Notes: generated from the sequence alone by a model not told the origin. A stretch of DNA of 64,000 bases from Falsiroseomonas tokyonensis (GCF_019024325.1 NZ_JAFNJS010000007.1:62001-126000), one strand, 5' to 3'. Counted from the first letter of the stretch, positions 24,812 through 34,095 are shown. Made by a program: numbers and translations.

Positions 24812-26752
24812 GAACTTCTCCATCTCCCGCCGCAGCCCGGCCGATTGCGCGGCGACATGATCCGAGGCCTCGCGCACCTCCTCGGCGGCAGCCCCCGCCC
24901 CCTCCGCGCGCTGCTCCACCGCGCTGATGGCGCCGGAGACCGCTTCCGTGCTCTCCGCCGCCTGCGCCACATTGCGGGCGATCTCGGCGGTGGCCGAGCC
25001 CTGCTGCTCCACCGCCGCGGCGATGGAGGCCGCGATCTCGTCGAGCTGCGCGATGGTCTGGCCAATGCGCGCCACGGCTTCCGCATTGCCCGCCGCCGCC
25101 TGGCGCATTTCCTCGATCTTCTGGCTGATCTCCTGGGTCGCCGTCGCGGTCTGCGCGGCCAGCTGCTTCACCTCGCTCGCCACCACGGCGAAGCCCTTGC
25201 CGGCCTCCCCGGCGCGCGCCGCCTCGATGGTGGCATTCAGCGCAAGCAGGTTGGTCTGGCCGGCGATATCAGTGATCAGCCGCACCACGTCGCCGATGCG
25301 CGACGCCGCCTCGTTCAGCGCCTCCACCTGGCGGGCCGTGCCCGTCGCCTCCTCCCGCGCCCGGCGCGTCACCATCGTGGTCTGGCCCATCTGCCGGGCG
25401 ATCTCGGCGATCGAGCTGCTGAGCTGTTCGGTTGCGGCCGCGGCCGAGGCGGCGTTGCGGCTGGCGCTGCCGCCCGCGTTCTGCGCCACGCCGCTTTCGC
25501 GCCGGGTCTCCGTCACCGCCTCCGCCATGCTGTCGGCCGCGCCGGTCAGGCCGCCGGCCGTCATGGCGAGCGCGCCGGCGATGCCGCCGAGGCTGGCCTC
25601 GAAGCCCTGCACCAGCTTGTCGCGCATCTGCTGGCGCTCGGCCCGCGCCGCCTCCCGCGCCTCCGCCTGCTCGGCCTCCAGCTGGCGCTGGCGCCGGCTG
25701 TTGCTGCGCAGCACTTCCAGCGCCCGGGCCATGACGCCGATCTCGTCGCCGCGCGCGGTGCCCGGCACCGGCTGCTCCGCCTCGCCGCCGGCCAGCGCCT
25801 CGGTGCGCGCGATCAGGTCGCGGATCGGCCGGGCGATGCCGCGGGCCAGCAGCAGGCTGGCGACCGCGGAGGCCAGCAGCGCCAGGCCGATGGCGCCCAG
25901 CAGCATCCACTGGTCCGCCTGGGCACGGGCCACCTGCGCCGTCTGGTCCAGCAGCAGCTCCGCCGTCGCCACCGGCTGGCCGGCGAAATCGACCAGCGGC
26001 ACGGCCATCACCATCGTGCTGCGCGGGCCGTCGCGCAGCATCTCGGGCGGCGTCGCGCGCGTCAGCCCGGCCCGCAGCATCGCCATCGAGCCCAGCCCTT
26101 CCGGCCGGGTGCCGGAAATGCGCACCAGGCGGTCGCCCTGCATGGCGTGGATCACGATCTGTGCGTTCACCGTCTCCGCGATCCGGGCCAGCAGGTCCGG
26201 GCCGATATTGGCCTGCACGGACACGGCGCCCAGAGTCTGCCCATCCCGCAGCACCGGCACGATGGCGGCGGCCGTCAGGCCCGTGGCCCCGGTGGCAAGG
26301 CCCGCCGCCGCGCGGCCTTCCTGCGTCACCTTCACGATATCCGGGCGCCGCGCCGCAATATTCTCAGGCTGCGGCGTATGGGACAGAGACCGGTAGTGCA
26401 GCAGGGCCGGCGGGGTCATGACGGCGATATTGGTCAGCAGCCGTTCCGCAGTCAGCGCCGCATGGATCGGGGCGAGGACCGTGGCCATGCCGGCCTGGTC
26501 GGACCGCGCCACCGCCTCCACCAGCCGCGGATCGGCCGTGATGCTGCGGCCCAGCGTCTCCAGCCGCGTCAGCTCCATCTCGAAGATTTCCTGCGTGGTG
26601 CGGCCGATGCGCTGGGCGGACAGCTCCGTCACCCCCGCCTGGGTCGTGCGCTGCTGAATCAGGCTGATGGTCAGGACCAGTGCGGCCACGGCGCCGGCGA
26701 CGGCCATGAAGGCAAGGACAAGGCGGGCCTGGATGGAGCGCAACCGATGCAT
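24788..26752 (-). CDS. Methyl-accepting chemotaxis protein
   Basis: A 654-residue chemoreceptor. The first membrane helix is at residues 10-32, the periplasmic sensor at about 33-280 and the second helix at about 283-305. A HAMP domain follows at about 306-360 ([21 protein letters not shown]), then a long signalling domain to the end. The hairpin tip [20 protein letters not shown] that contacts CheA/CheW is intact. The sensor resembles a single/double Cache fold, so the ligand is a small metabolite. The gene ends at a TGA within a 23-bp tandem repeat. No other che gene is adjacent; cheZ is at 4979. Confidence 0.92.
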   Translation of the reverse strand: MHRLRSIQARLVLAFMAVAGAVAALVLTISLIQQRTTQAGVTELSAQRIGRTTQEIFEMELTRLETLGRSITADPRLVEAVARSDQAGMATVLAPIHAALTAERLLTNIAVMTPPALLHYRSLSHTPQPENIAARRPDIVKVTQEGRAAAGLATGATGLTAAAIVPVLRDGQTLGAVSVQANIGPDLLARIAETVNAQIVIHAMQGDRLVRISGTRPEGLGSMAMLRAGLTRATPPEMLRDGPRSTMVMAVPLVDFAGQPVATAELLLDQTAQVARAQADQWMLLGAIGLALLASAVASLLLARGIARPIRDLIARTEALAGGEAEQPVPGTARGDEIGVMARALEVLRSNSRRQRQLEAEQAEAREAARAERQQMRDKLVQGFEASLGGIAGALAMTAGGLTGAADSMAEAVTETRRESGVAQNAGGSASRNAASAAAATEQLSSSIAEIARQMGQTTMVTRRAREEATGTARQVEALNEAASRIGDVVRLITDIAGQTNLLALNATIEAARAGEAGKGFAVVASEVKQLAAQTATATQEISQKIEEMRQAAAGNAEAVARIGQTIAQLDEIAASIAAAVEQQGSATAEIARNVAQAAESTEAVSGAISAVEQRAEGAGAAAEEVREASDHVAAQSAGLRREMEKFVAQLRAA

Positions 26753-26820
26753 GGGGCGGGATCTTCTCGCGGTTTGCCGGAGTATCCCCCGGCCGAGGTT
26801 CCCAGCCCCTTAACCGCGCC

Positions 26821-27351
26821 TCACCCCGCCGTCGGCGGCAGCGCCTCATAGACCAGCATCCGCCGGCCGCGATGCTGGAAGGCGTCGCATTCCACCATGC
26901 CGAGGTCGGTCGCCACGTCGCGGGACGCCTGGTTGCCCTCCCAGGCCACCGCGATGATGCGCGCCAGCCCGCGCCGGAAGCCGAAGGCCAGGGCCGCCCG
27001 CGCCGCTTCCCGCGCAAAACCCTTGCCGCGGCAGGCGGGCCAGAGCGCGTAGCGCAGCGCCACGCCCCGGCCATCCGGCCGCTCCATCAGCCCCGTGATG
27101 CCCAAAAACTCCCCGGTCTCGCGCAGGAACACCGCCCAGGTGCCGTAGCCACGGACCAACCAGAATTCCATGTCGTCCTCCAGCTCCTCCCGCGCCCTTT
27201 CGGGCGTGCGGGTGCCGTGGAGCATGAGGCCGAAGGCGGCCTCGTCGCCCTTGAGCGCGATGAGGTCCGGCAGGTTTTCCGGCACGACGGGGCGCAGCGA
27301 AAGGCGTGGCGTGGTGATGCCATTGCCTTCCGCCAGGCGGGGTTGAACCAA
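26821..27351 (-). CDS. GNAT-family N-acetyltransferase
   Basis: A 176-residue RimJ/RimL-type acetyltransferase: TTPRLSLRPVVPENLPDLIA at the start, GTWAVFLRETGEFLGITGL in the middle and the acetyl-CoA loop CRGKGFAREAARAALAFG near residue 112. Proteins of this shape acetylate ribosomal proteins, amino acids or antibiotics; the target is open. The proposed start is TTG 27351, four bases after the ettA stop, because no ATG or GTG precedes the conserved region. Likely co-transcribed with ettA. Confidence 0.8.
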   Translation of the reverse strand: MVQPRLAEGNGITTPRLSLRPVVPENLPDLIALKGDEAAFGLMLHGTRTPERAREELEDDMEFWLVRGYGTWAVFLRETGEFLGITGLMERPDGRGVALRYALWPACRGKGFAREAARAALAFGFRRGLARIIAVAWEGNQASRDVATDLGMVECDAFQHRGRRMLVYEALPPTAG

Positions 27352-27355
27352 CCCC

Positions 27356-29035
27356 CTACCTTGCCAGCGGCTTGTATTTGAGGCGGTGCGGCTGATCCGC
27401 GGCGGCGCCGAGTCGACGTCGCTTATCCACTTCGTAGGCCTCGAAATTCCCCTCGAACCACTCGACGTGGCTGTCGCCCTCGAAGGCGAGGATGTGCGTG
27501 GCCAGGCGGTCGAGGAACCAGCGGTCGTGGCTGATCACCACCGCGCAGCCGGCGAATTCCTCCAACGCATCTTCCAGCGCGCGCAGCGTGTCGATGTCGA
27601 GGTCGTTGGTCGGCTCGTCCAGCAGCAGCACATTGTGCTCCCGCTTCAGCATTTTTGCGAGATGCACCCGGTTGCGCTCACCACCGGAGAGCACCCCCAC
27701 CCGCTTCTGTTGGTCCGCCCCTTTGAAGTTGAAGGCGGCGACATAGGCGCGGGAGGGAATGGTCCGCTTGCCGATGGTGATCTGGTCCATCCCGTCCGAG
27801 ATCTCCTGCCAGACGGTGCGGTTGTCATCCAGGCTGTCGCGGGACTGGTCGACATAGCCCAGCTTCACCGTGTCGCCGACCACCAGGCTGCCGCCATCGG
27901 GCTGCTCCACGCCGGTGATCATCTTGAACAGCGTGGACTTGCCAGCGCCGTTCGGGCCGATGATGCCCACGATGCCGCCGGGCGGCAGCTTGAAGTTCAG
28001 ATCCTCGATCAGCAGCCGGTTGCCATAGCCCTTGCGAAGCTGGTCGGCGACGATGACGGTATTGCCCAGCCGCGGGGCGGGCGGGATGACGATCTCGGCC
28101 TCGCCGCCGGCACGGTCGTTCTGCTTGGCCAGCATCTCCTCATAGGCCGCGATACGGGCCTTGGACTTGGCCTGCCGCGCCGCCGGGCTGCGGCCCATCC
28201 ATTCCTGCTCCTTGGCCAGCTGGCGCTGCCGCGCGCTTTCCTCCCGCTCCTCCTGCTGCAGGCGCTTGCGCTTCTGGTCGAGATAGGCCGAGTAGTTGCC
28301 CTGGTAGGGGAAGCCCCGGCCGCGATCGACCTCCAGGATCCAGTTGGTGACATTGTCCAGGAAGTAGCGGTCGTGCGTCACGATCAGCACGGCGCCGCGA
28401 TAATCCTTCAGCGTCTGCTCCAGCCAGGCCACCGATTCCGCATCCAGGTGGTTGGTCGGCTCGTCCAGCAGCAGCAGGTCGGGCTTTTCCAGCAGCAGCT
28501 TGCACAGCGCGACGCGCCGCTTCTCGCCGCCCGACAGATGCGCCACCTTGCTGTCGAAGGGCGGGCAGCGCAGGGCATCGAGGGCGATCTCGATGCGCCG
28601 GTCCAGCTCCCAGCCCTCCGCCGCCTCGATCTTCTCCTGCAACTCGGCCTGCTCGGCGAGCAGATCGTTCATCTGCTCCTCCGTCATCTCCTCGGCGAAC
28701 TTGTCCGAGATCTCGTTGAAGCGCTTCAGCTGGGCGGTCAGCTCGCCGAAGGCCTCCATGACGTTCTCGCCGACCGTCTTGCTCTCATCGAGATGCGGCT
28801 CCTGCGGCAGGTAGCCGACGCGCGCCCCCTCGGCCGCCCAGGCCTCGCCACCGAATTCCTTGTCCTGGCCGGCCATGATCTTCATCAGCGTGGACTTGCC
28901 GGCACCGTTCGGGCCGAGCACGCCGATCTTCACATCGGGCAGGAAGGACAGGGTGATGCCCTTGAAGACCTCTCGCCCGCCCGGATAGGACTTGGTGAGG
29001 TCTTTCATGACGTAGACGTACTGCCAGGCGGGCAT
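27356..29035 (-). CDS. ettA: Energy-dependent translational throttle protein EttA
   Basis: A 559-residue ABC-F protein with two complete nucleotide-binding domains (GPNGAGKST twice; LSGGEKRR and LSGGERNR signatures). The inter-domain P-site tRNA interaction linker lies near residues 240-310 (KRKRLQQEEREESARQRQLA), and the EttA-typical start WQYVYVMKDLTKSYPGG is present. EttA binds the ribosomal E site and gates entry into elongation in response to the ATP/ADP ratio. Length matches E. coli EttA (555). Confidence 0.95.
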   Translation of the reverse strand: MPAWQYVYVMKDLTKSYPGGREVFKGITLSFLPDVKIGVLGPNGAGKSTLMKIMAGQDKEFGGEAWAAEGARVGYLPQEPHLDESKTVGENVMEAFGELTAQLKRFNEISDKFAEEMTEEQMNDLLAEQAELQEKIEAAEGWELDRRIEIALDALRCPPFDSKVAHLSGGEKRRVALCKLLLEKPDLLLLDEPTNHLDAESVAWLEQTLKDYRGAVLIVTHDRYFLDNVTNWILEVDRGRGFPYQGNYSAYLDQKRKRLQQEEREESARQRQLAKEQEWMGRSPAARQAKSKARIAAYEEMLAKQNDRAGGEAEIVIPPAPRLGNTVIVADQLRKGYGNRLLIEDLNFKLPPGGIVGIIGPNGAGKSTLFKMITGVEQPDGGSLVVGDTVKLGYVDQSRDSLDDNRTVWQEISDGMDQITIGKRTIPSRAYVAAFNFKGADQQKRVGVLSGGERNRVHLAKMLKREHNVLLLDEPTNDLDIDTLRALEDALEEFAGCAVVISHDRWFLDRLATHILAFEGDSHVEWFEGNFEAYEVDKRRRLGAAADQPHRLKYKPLAR

Positions 29036-29136
29036 GAGCAGAGGATCCCAGCGCAGAGGATGAAGCGGCGGGTTCTACCGCGCCGGGGGGGCGGATGCCA
29101 ACCGGCGGTGCGGTTTGCGCGGGGGACAGGGCAAGG

Positions 29137-29160
29137 CCGGGGAGAAGGTATTCTCCCCGG
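29137..29160. other. Strong hairpin in the ettA leader region
   Basis: CCGGGGAGAA-ggta-TTCTCCCCGG forms a perfect 10-bp stem with a four-base loop, about 100 bases upstream of the ettA ATG (transcribed leftwards). A run of five T on the plus strand (29172-29176) lies too far away for a textbook terminator. The remaining 29036-29222 sequence holds no gene that I can support. It may be a dispersed palindrome or a leader structure. Confidence 0.5.
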
Positions 29161-29222
29161 ACCCCTCATCTATTTTTGGGGATTGGGGGCTGCGCCTGCG
29201 ATGCGCGCGGGAAAGGGAACAG

Positions 29223-29490
29223 GGATCCGCGCTGCGCGCGGTGCCTCGTGCCTCCGGCGGATTTCGCCCTCGCGCGGCAGTGCCGCGCGCCGCTCCGCGG
29301 GCGGAAAAGCAATATGGATCCGCGCTGTGCGCGGTGCCTCATGCCTCCGGCGGATTTCGCCCTCGCGCGGCAGTGCCGCGCGCCGCTCCGCGGGCGGAAA
29401 AGCAATATGGATCCGCGCTACGCGCGGTGCCTCATGCCTCCGGCGGATTTCGCCCTCGCGCGGCAGTGCCGCGCGCCGCTCCGCGGGCGG
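29223..29490. repeat. Three tandem 93-bp repeats beside a tRNA
   Basis: Copies begin at 29223, 29316 and 29409; the first two are 93 bases and the third about 82. They differ by only a few substitutions near base 11-30 of the unit. Each contains the inverted repeat GCGCGGCA-G-TGCCGCGC and GC-rich ends. The unit length is divisible by three, so open frames cross all copies, but none looks like a real protein. The array ends 6 bases from the 3' end of the tRNA gene. Confidence 0.92.
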
Positions 29491-29496
29491 GCGAAA

Positions 29497-29569
29497 TGGG
29501 CCCGGAGGGACTCGAACCCCCAACCAAGCCGTTATGAGCGGCCCGCTCTAACCATTGAGCTACAGGCCC
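29497..29569 (-). tRNA. tRNA with CAU anticodon, probably tRNA-Ile2
   Basis: A full cloverleaf can be drawn on the minus strand: acceptor GGGCCTG/CGGGCCC, D-arm GCTC-AATGGTTA-GAGC, anticodon arm GGCCG-CTCATAA-CGGCT, and T-arm GGGGG-TTCGAGT-CCCTC, with discriminator A. Anticodon CAU could be elongator Met or the lysidine-modified Ile2. The short AATGGTTA D-loop resembles Ile2 more than Met, so Ile2 is favoured. No initiator features (its first pair is G-C). The 3' CCA is not encoded. Confidence 0.9.
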
Positions 29570-29602
29570 AGAGCCCCCGCCTGCATGGCAAGCGCCGCGG
29601 CT

Positions 29603-30271
29603 TCATGCAAGGCCCGCGAGCACCTTGGCCGTCGCGCCGCTGACATCGCCGAGCTTCACGCCCCCGGCTACCCGCGCCTGGGTCGCCAGGCCCCGATCCT
29701 GCCGGGCGATGGCGGCGCGGGCTTCTTCCTCCGCCTCGCCCGGCGGCAGCACCAGCACGCCGGACTCGTCAGCCAACACGGCATCGCCCGGCATCACCAC
29801 CACGCCGCCGATCGAGACCGGCACGTTCATCCGCCCGCCGAGGTCGTAGATGCGGGTGGTGATGGGCGCGAGGCCGCGGCACCACAGCGGAAAAGCGGAC
29901 GCCTCGACCTCCTCCACGTCGGTGCAGGCACCGTCCACGATACCCGCCTTGGCCCCGGCCGCCTTGGCGGCCACGGTCACGCCGCCGCCCCAGCAGGCAT
30001 GGCGGTCATCGCCCAGGCGATCCACCACCAGGATATCGCCCGGCCGCAGCAGGCCCAGCGCATGGTGCAGGATGGTGGAATCCGGCCCCGGGCATTGCAC
30101 CGTCACCGCCGTGCCGGCGACGCGCCGGCGCAGCAGCCCCTGGATCTTGCGATCGACGAAACCCCAGTGGCGCCAATGGCCGACCGTCGCGGTCTCGGTC
30201 TGCTCCAGCAGCGCCACCACCTCGGCGCTGATCTGGCCGGGCATGGCTTCGACGACGTAGCGAGCGGGCAT
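29603..30271 (-). CDS. RraA-family aldolase/decarboxylase-like protein
   Basis: A 222-residue protein of the RraA/HMG-aldolase fold. The central cores RPGDILVVDRLGDDRHACWG and GAKAGIVDGACTDVEEV near residues 75-125 correspond to the substrate and divalent-metal site; acidic residues typical of 4-hydroxy-4-methyl-2-oxoglutarate aldolases are present in variant form. It starts 3 bases after the last permease gene and is the final gene of the ABC importer operon, suggesting the imported compound feeds a keto-acid or aromatic breakdown step. Confidence 0.82.
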   Translation of the reverse strand: MPARYVVEAMPGQISAEVVALLEQTETATVGHWRHWGFVDRKIQGLLRRRVAGTAVTVQCPGPDSTILHHALGLLRPGDILVVDRLGDDRHACWGGGVTVAAKAAGAKAGIVDGACTDVEEVEASAFPLWCRGLAPITTRIYDLGGRMNVPVSIGGVVVMPGDAVLADESGVLVLPPGEAEEEARAAIARQDRGLATQARVAGGVKLGDVSGATAKVLAGLA

Positions 30272-30274
30272 TCC

Positions 30275-31063
30275 TCAATTCCTTCCAACGGCACGGCGGA
30301 AGCCCACCAGGCGTTCCACCAGCAGGACAACGGCAAGGGCGACGCCGATCAGCGTCATGGCAAGGGCGGCCACCAGCGGGTCGGTGCGGTTCTCGGCATA
30401 GCGGAACATCTCGACCGGCAGGGTGGACAGGCGGGGGCCGACGAGGAACAGGCTGATCACCGTCTCGTCGAAGGATACCAGGAAGCACAGCGCGCCGGCC
30501 GCGATGGCGCCGGGGGCGGCCAGCGGCAGGGTCACCCGCAGCGCGGCCCGGAAACGGGTGGCGCCGAGGGTCCAGGCGGCTTCCTCCAGATCCTTCGGCA
30601 CGCCACCGAAGGCGGTGGTCATGATGCGCACGGCGAAGGGTACGGCGACCATGGCATGGGCCAGCATCAGCCCCGGCCAGGTCGCCGCCAGCCGCATCGG
30701 CTGCAGCGCCAGCAGCAAAGCCAGGCCCAGCACCAGCGTCGGCAGCAGCAGCGGCGCCGCCAGGAACCCGGCCAGCGCGCCCCGGCCCGGGAAGTCCAGC
30801 CGCGCGATGGCATAGGCCGCCGGCAGCCCCGCGGCCAAGGCAATGGCCGCAACGCCCAGCGCCAGCAGCGCCGAATTGCGCAGCGCCGCCATCAACTGCC
30901 CGTTGTCGATCAGCGCCGCATACCAGCGCAGCGAAAATCCCGGCGGCGGGAAGTTGAGGAAATCCCCCGCCGAGAAGGAGATCACCAGCACCAGCAGCGC
31001 CGGTGCCAGCAGCAGCGAATAGCCGCAGAAGGCCGCCAGGCGGAGGAACCAGCCCGGCTTCAT
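30275..31063 (-). CDS. ABC transporter permease (PotC/PotI-like)
   Basis: A 262-residue inner-membrane permease with six predicted helices. The EAA loop DLEEAAWTLGATRFRAALRVTLP is near residue 165 and WYAALIDN follows the first helix, typical of the second permease of spermidine/putrescine or iron-type importers. ATG 31063 overlaps the first permease stop as ATGA. It forms a heterodimer with the upstream permease and is followed after 3 bases by the RraA-type gene. Confidence 0.9.
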   Translation of the reverse strand: MKPGWFLRLAAFCGYSLLLAPALLVLVISFSAGDFLNFPPPGFSLRWYAALIDNGQLMAALRNSALLALGVAAIALAAGLPAAYAIARLDFPGRGALAGFLAAPLLLPTLVLGLALLLALQPMRLAATWPGLMLAHAMVAVPFAVRIMTTAFGGVPKDLEEAAWTLGATRFRAALRVTLPLAAPGAIAAGALCFLVSFDETVISLFLVGPRLSTLPVEMFRYAENRTDPLVAALAMTLIGVALAVVLLVERLVGFRRAVGRN

Positions 31064-31893
31064 CGCGGCGCCTCCCGCCCCGCCGTCACGCCGCGCAGCA
31101 CCATGGCCAGCACCAGCGCGCCCAGCAGCAGCATCGCCAGCGCCGCCGCGGCGGGCCAATCGACCGTCTCCAGCGCCATATCAAAAATCTCGGTCGCCAC
31201 CACGAAGACGCGGCCGCCGCCCATCAGCCGCGGCGTGACGAAGGCGGAGACACCCAGCACGAAGGCCAGCAGGAAGGCCGCCAGCAGGGCCGGCGCGGCG
31301 AGTGGCAGCGTGACGCGCAGGAAGGTGCGGCTGCGCGTCGCGCCTAGCGTCGCCGCCGCTTCCTCCAGCCGCGAATCCAGCCGCGAAAGCCCGGCGATCA
31401 GTACCAGGCAGCAATAGGGCATCAGGCTCTCGGTCAGGCCGATGCGCACGCCGGTCAGGTTGTTGATCAGCCGCACGGGGTCGCTGGCGATGCCGAGGCC
31501 CGTCAGCAGCGCATTGATCATCCCCTGATCGCCCAGGATCGCCATCCAGCCCACCACCCGCGCGGTGCCGGAGACCAGCAGCGGCGCCACCGCCAGCAGC
31601 GCCAGCAGCCCGCGCCAGCGCGGATCGGCGCTGCGGATCAGCAGCGTCACCGGCAAGGCGAGCGCCACCGCCGCCGCGGCGCAGCCGGCGGACAAGGTCA
31701 CGGTGTTCCAGGCCAGGTCCCAGGTGAAGTCGTCGGTGACGATCTTCGCATAGGTATCGAGCGTCCAGGCCTGCTCCATCGCGCCCATGTCGGTGGTGCG
31801 GTTGAAGCTGATGCGGGCCAGCAGCAGCACCGGCCAGACGAAGCCGAGGCCGAGGATCAGCGCCGCCGGCAGGCAGAGAAGCAGGCCGATCAC
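31060..31893 (-). CDS. ABC transporter permease (PotB/PotH-like)
   Basis: A 277-residue permease. A first helix at residues 1-25 (IGLLLCLPAALILGLGFVW) is followed by RISFNRTTDMGAMEQAWTLD periplasmic features. The EAA loop SRLEEAAATLGATRSRTFLRVTL type lies near residue 180. The GTG start at 31893 is supported by a GTGA overlap with the ATPase stop; the longer upstream frame lies inside the ATPase gene. First permease of the pair. Confidence 0.9.
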   Translation of the reverse strand: MIGLLLCLPAALILGLGFVWPVLLLARISFNRTTDMGAMEQAWTLDTYAKIVTDDFTWDLAWNTVTLSAGCAAAAVALALPVTLLIRSADPRWRGLLALLAVAPLLVSGTARVVGWMAILGDQGMINALLTGLGIASDPVRLINNLTGVRIGLTESLMPYCCLVLIAGLSRLDSRLEEAAATLGATRSRTFLRVTLPLAAPALLAAFLLAFVLGVSAFVTPRLMGGGRVFVVATEIFDMALETVDWPAAAALAMLLLGALVLAMVLRGVTAGREAPR

Positions 31894-32942
31894 GCCGGGA
31901 ACACCCGAAGGTCCGCCGGATCGACGCCCAACCGCAGCGCATCGCCCGGCCGTGCCGCGGCGCCCGGCGTGCCGCCCGGCATCTCGGCCAGCAGCCGGCC
32001 CGCGGCGCTCTCGCATTCCAGGGTGATGATGTCGCCGGTGTAGATGCGGCGCAGCACCCGCGCCTCCAGCACGTTCTCGGCCGGCGCATCCGGGGTCAGG
32101 TGGCGCAGGTGATGCGGGCGGATGAAGACATCGACGCGCCCGGCCGCCGGCGTCTCCGCCGCCTGCAGGGTGACGCCGCCGGCACGCAGCAGCCCCTCGC
32201 CGATCACCTCCGCGGCCAGGATGGTGGCGCGGCCGACGAAGGTGGCGACGAAGCGGGTGGCGGGGCGTTCGAAAACCTCCTCCGGCGAGGCCAGCTGTTC
32301 GATGCGGCCGCGGTTCATCACGGCCACCAGGTCGGCCATGGCCAGGGCCTCGGTCTGGTCATGGGTGACGAAGACGGTGGTGGTGCCGAGGCGCTGCTGC
32401 ACGGCGCGGATCTCGTCCCGCACCTCCTCCCGCAGCTTGGCGTCGAGCGCGGAAAGCGGCTCATCCAGCAGCAGCAGGTCCGGCTGTGGCGCCAGGGCGC
32501 GGGCGAGGGCCACGCGCTGCTGCTGGCCGCCGGAGAGCTGCCGCGGCTTGCGGGCGGACAGATCCGCAAGCCCCACCAACGCCAGCGCATCCGCCACCCG
32601 CTTCGCACGCTCGGCCCGCGCCACGCCGCGCATCTCCAGCCCGAAGGAGACATTGGCGGCCGCCGAGAGATGCGGGAACAGCGCGTAGGACTGGAAGACC
32701 ACGCCCATGTTGCGCCGGTGCGGCGGCAGCGGCGTCACGTCCCGGCCGGCGACCAGGATGCGCCCGCCATCCGGCGCCTCCAGCCCCGCGATCATGCGCA
32801 GCGTCGTGGTCTTGCCGCAGCCGGAGGGGCCGAGAAGCGCCAGCAGCGCCCCCTGCGGCAGGTCAAGGGAGATTCCGTCCACCGCAGGCGTCGCGGTGCC
32901 GGGGAAGCGCCGTTCCAGGCGCTCCAGCCGAAGATGGCTCAC
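31890..32942 (-). CDS. ABC transporter ATP-binding protein (PotA-like, with TOBE domain)
   Basis: A 350-residue ATPase. Walker A GPSGCGKTT is near residue 39, the Q-loop reads VFQSYALFPHLS, the signature is [15 protein letters not shown] and Walker B is LLLLDEPLSALD, with switch VTHDQTEA. A C-terminal TOBE domain of about 110 residues (IRPHHLRHL onward) is typical of polyamine, iron and maltose importers. Eleven bases after the receptor gene and overlapping the permease start. Confidence 0.92.
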   Translation of the reverse strand: MSHLRLERLERRFPGTATPAVDGISLDLPQGALLALLGPSGCGKTTTLRMIAGLEAPDGGRILVAGRDVTPLPPHRRNMGVVFQSYALFPHLSAAANVSFGLEMRGVARAERAKRVADALALVGLADLSARKPRQLSGGQQQRVALARALAPQPDLLLLDEPLSALDAKLREEVRDEIRAVQQRLGTTTVFVTHDQTEALAMADLVAVMNRGRIEQLASPEEVFERPATRFVATFVGRATILAAEVIGEGLLRAGGVTLQAAETPAAGRVDVFIRPHHLRHLTPDAPAENVLEARVLRRIYTGDIITLECESAAGRLLAEMPGGTPGAAARPGDALRLGVDPADLRVFPA

Positions 32943-32952
32943 AGGCGCGGGC

Positions 32953-33996
32953 TTACCGGCTGGCGGCGGCGATCACCTCTCGGCGCCAGCGCTGGTTCCA
33001 GCTGTCGCGCAGGCGCACCATCTCCGACCAGTCGAGCGGGATCACGCGGCTGCGGAATTCCGGCGCCAAAGCGGTGCGGCTGAGCGCGGCGGCGGAGACC
33101 TGGGCACGGGAATTGGTCGGGCCGTAGAACATGCGCTCGGTGAAGGCGGCCTGCGCCTCGGGCGAGAGGGCATGCGCCATGAAGGCCAGGCCCTGGGCGC
33201 GGTTCTTGGCATTGGCCACCAGGTTGATGGTGTTGATCTGGAAGACGGTGCCTTCCTGCGGCAGCGTCACGCCGATGCGGCCCTGGGACTGGTCGCTGTA
33301 GAGCTGCGCGCGGGCGTTCCAGCCGGTGGCGAAGCGCACCTGGTCGTTCAGGATCAGCGTATAGCCATCCGGATTGGGGTCGAAGGTCTGCACACTTGGT
33401 GCCAGCTCCCGCAATCTCGGCATGGCCGCATTCAGGTTGCGCCAATTGCCGCCATTGGCATGGGCCAGGATGGCGGTCAGCGCCAGGCCCTGGATATTGG
33501 GCGGCGCGGAAAGGGCGACGCGGCCGCGATGCTCGGGCGCCCACATGGCGGCCAGGCTGGTCGGCGCCGGCGTCACCGCGCGGCTGTCATAGACCATCAC
33601 CAGGTGGTCATAGGTCACCGCCGGGCCGCATTCGCCGCCGGCCTGGCGGCCCTGCTCGTCCACATCGGCGATCACCGGCAGGGTGGAGGCGTCGATCTTC
33701 TCCACCAGCCCCTCGGCGCAGGCGATGGCGGCGGTGGTGACATCCATGATCACCACGTCGATCTGCGGATCGGCCCGCTGGGCGCGCAGCGCGCCGAGCA
33801 TCTGGGCCGAGGTGCCGCCATCGAAATACTGCACGGCCGTGCCGCGCGCGGCGGTGAAGGGGGCGACCACCGTCTGGGTGTAGTTGTCCCGGAAGATGCC
33901 GGCATAGGCCTGGAGCGTCATCCGCCCCCCATCCTGGGCCGAGGCGGGCAGGGCCAAAGCCAGGCTGGCAACGGCGGCGAGCAGGGTGCGGCGCAT
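32953..33996 (-). CDS. ABC transporter substrate-binding protein (polyamine/iron type)
   Basis: A 347-residue periplasmic protein with signal peptide MRRTLLAAVASLALALPASA. The mature start MTLQAYAGIFRDNYTQTVVAPF and later PEEGTVFQINTINLVANAKN-like segment (here LPQEGTVFQINTINLV) match SBP_bac_8/PotD-type receptors. First gene of the five-gene operon receptor-ATPase-permease-permease-RraA. The ligand is not readable from sequence; the RraA partner argues for an organic acid or opine-like compound as much as a polyamine. Confidence 0.88.
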   Translation of the reverse strand: MRRTLLAAVASLALALPASAQDGGRMTLQAYAGIFRDNYTQTVVAPFTAARGTAVQYFDGGTSAQMLGALRAQRADPQIDVVIMDVTTAAIACAEGLVEKIDASTLPVIADVDEQGRQAGGECGPAVTYDHLVMVYDSRAVTPAPTSLAAMWAPEHRGRVALSAPPNIQGLALTAILAHANGGNWRNLNAAMPRLRELAPSVQTFDPNPDGYTLILNDQVRFATGWNARAQLYSDQSQGRIGVTLPQEGTVFQINTINLVANAKNRAQGLAFMAHALSPEAQAAFTERMFYGPTNSRAQVSAAALSRTALAPEFRSRVIPLDWSEMVRLRDSWNQRWRREVIAAASR

Positions 33997-34095
33997 GAGG
34001 GGGCTCCCGTTCTTGACCTCCCAGCTTGGCAAGCCGTGCCCCGGCTTGCCAAGCTGGCTTTTACCTGAAATCGCCTATCCGGAGCATGGACTTGC

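Noticed and set aside
29223-29490. CRISPR array
   Set aside because: The copies are contiguous 93-bp tandem units with no unique spacers and there are no cas genes in the window.
29095-29643. Open frame through the 93-bp repeats giving a three-fold repeated peptide
   Set aside because: All frames stay open because the unit is a multiple of three. The frame runs on into the tRNA, has no ribosome-binding site and no recognisable domain.
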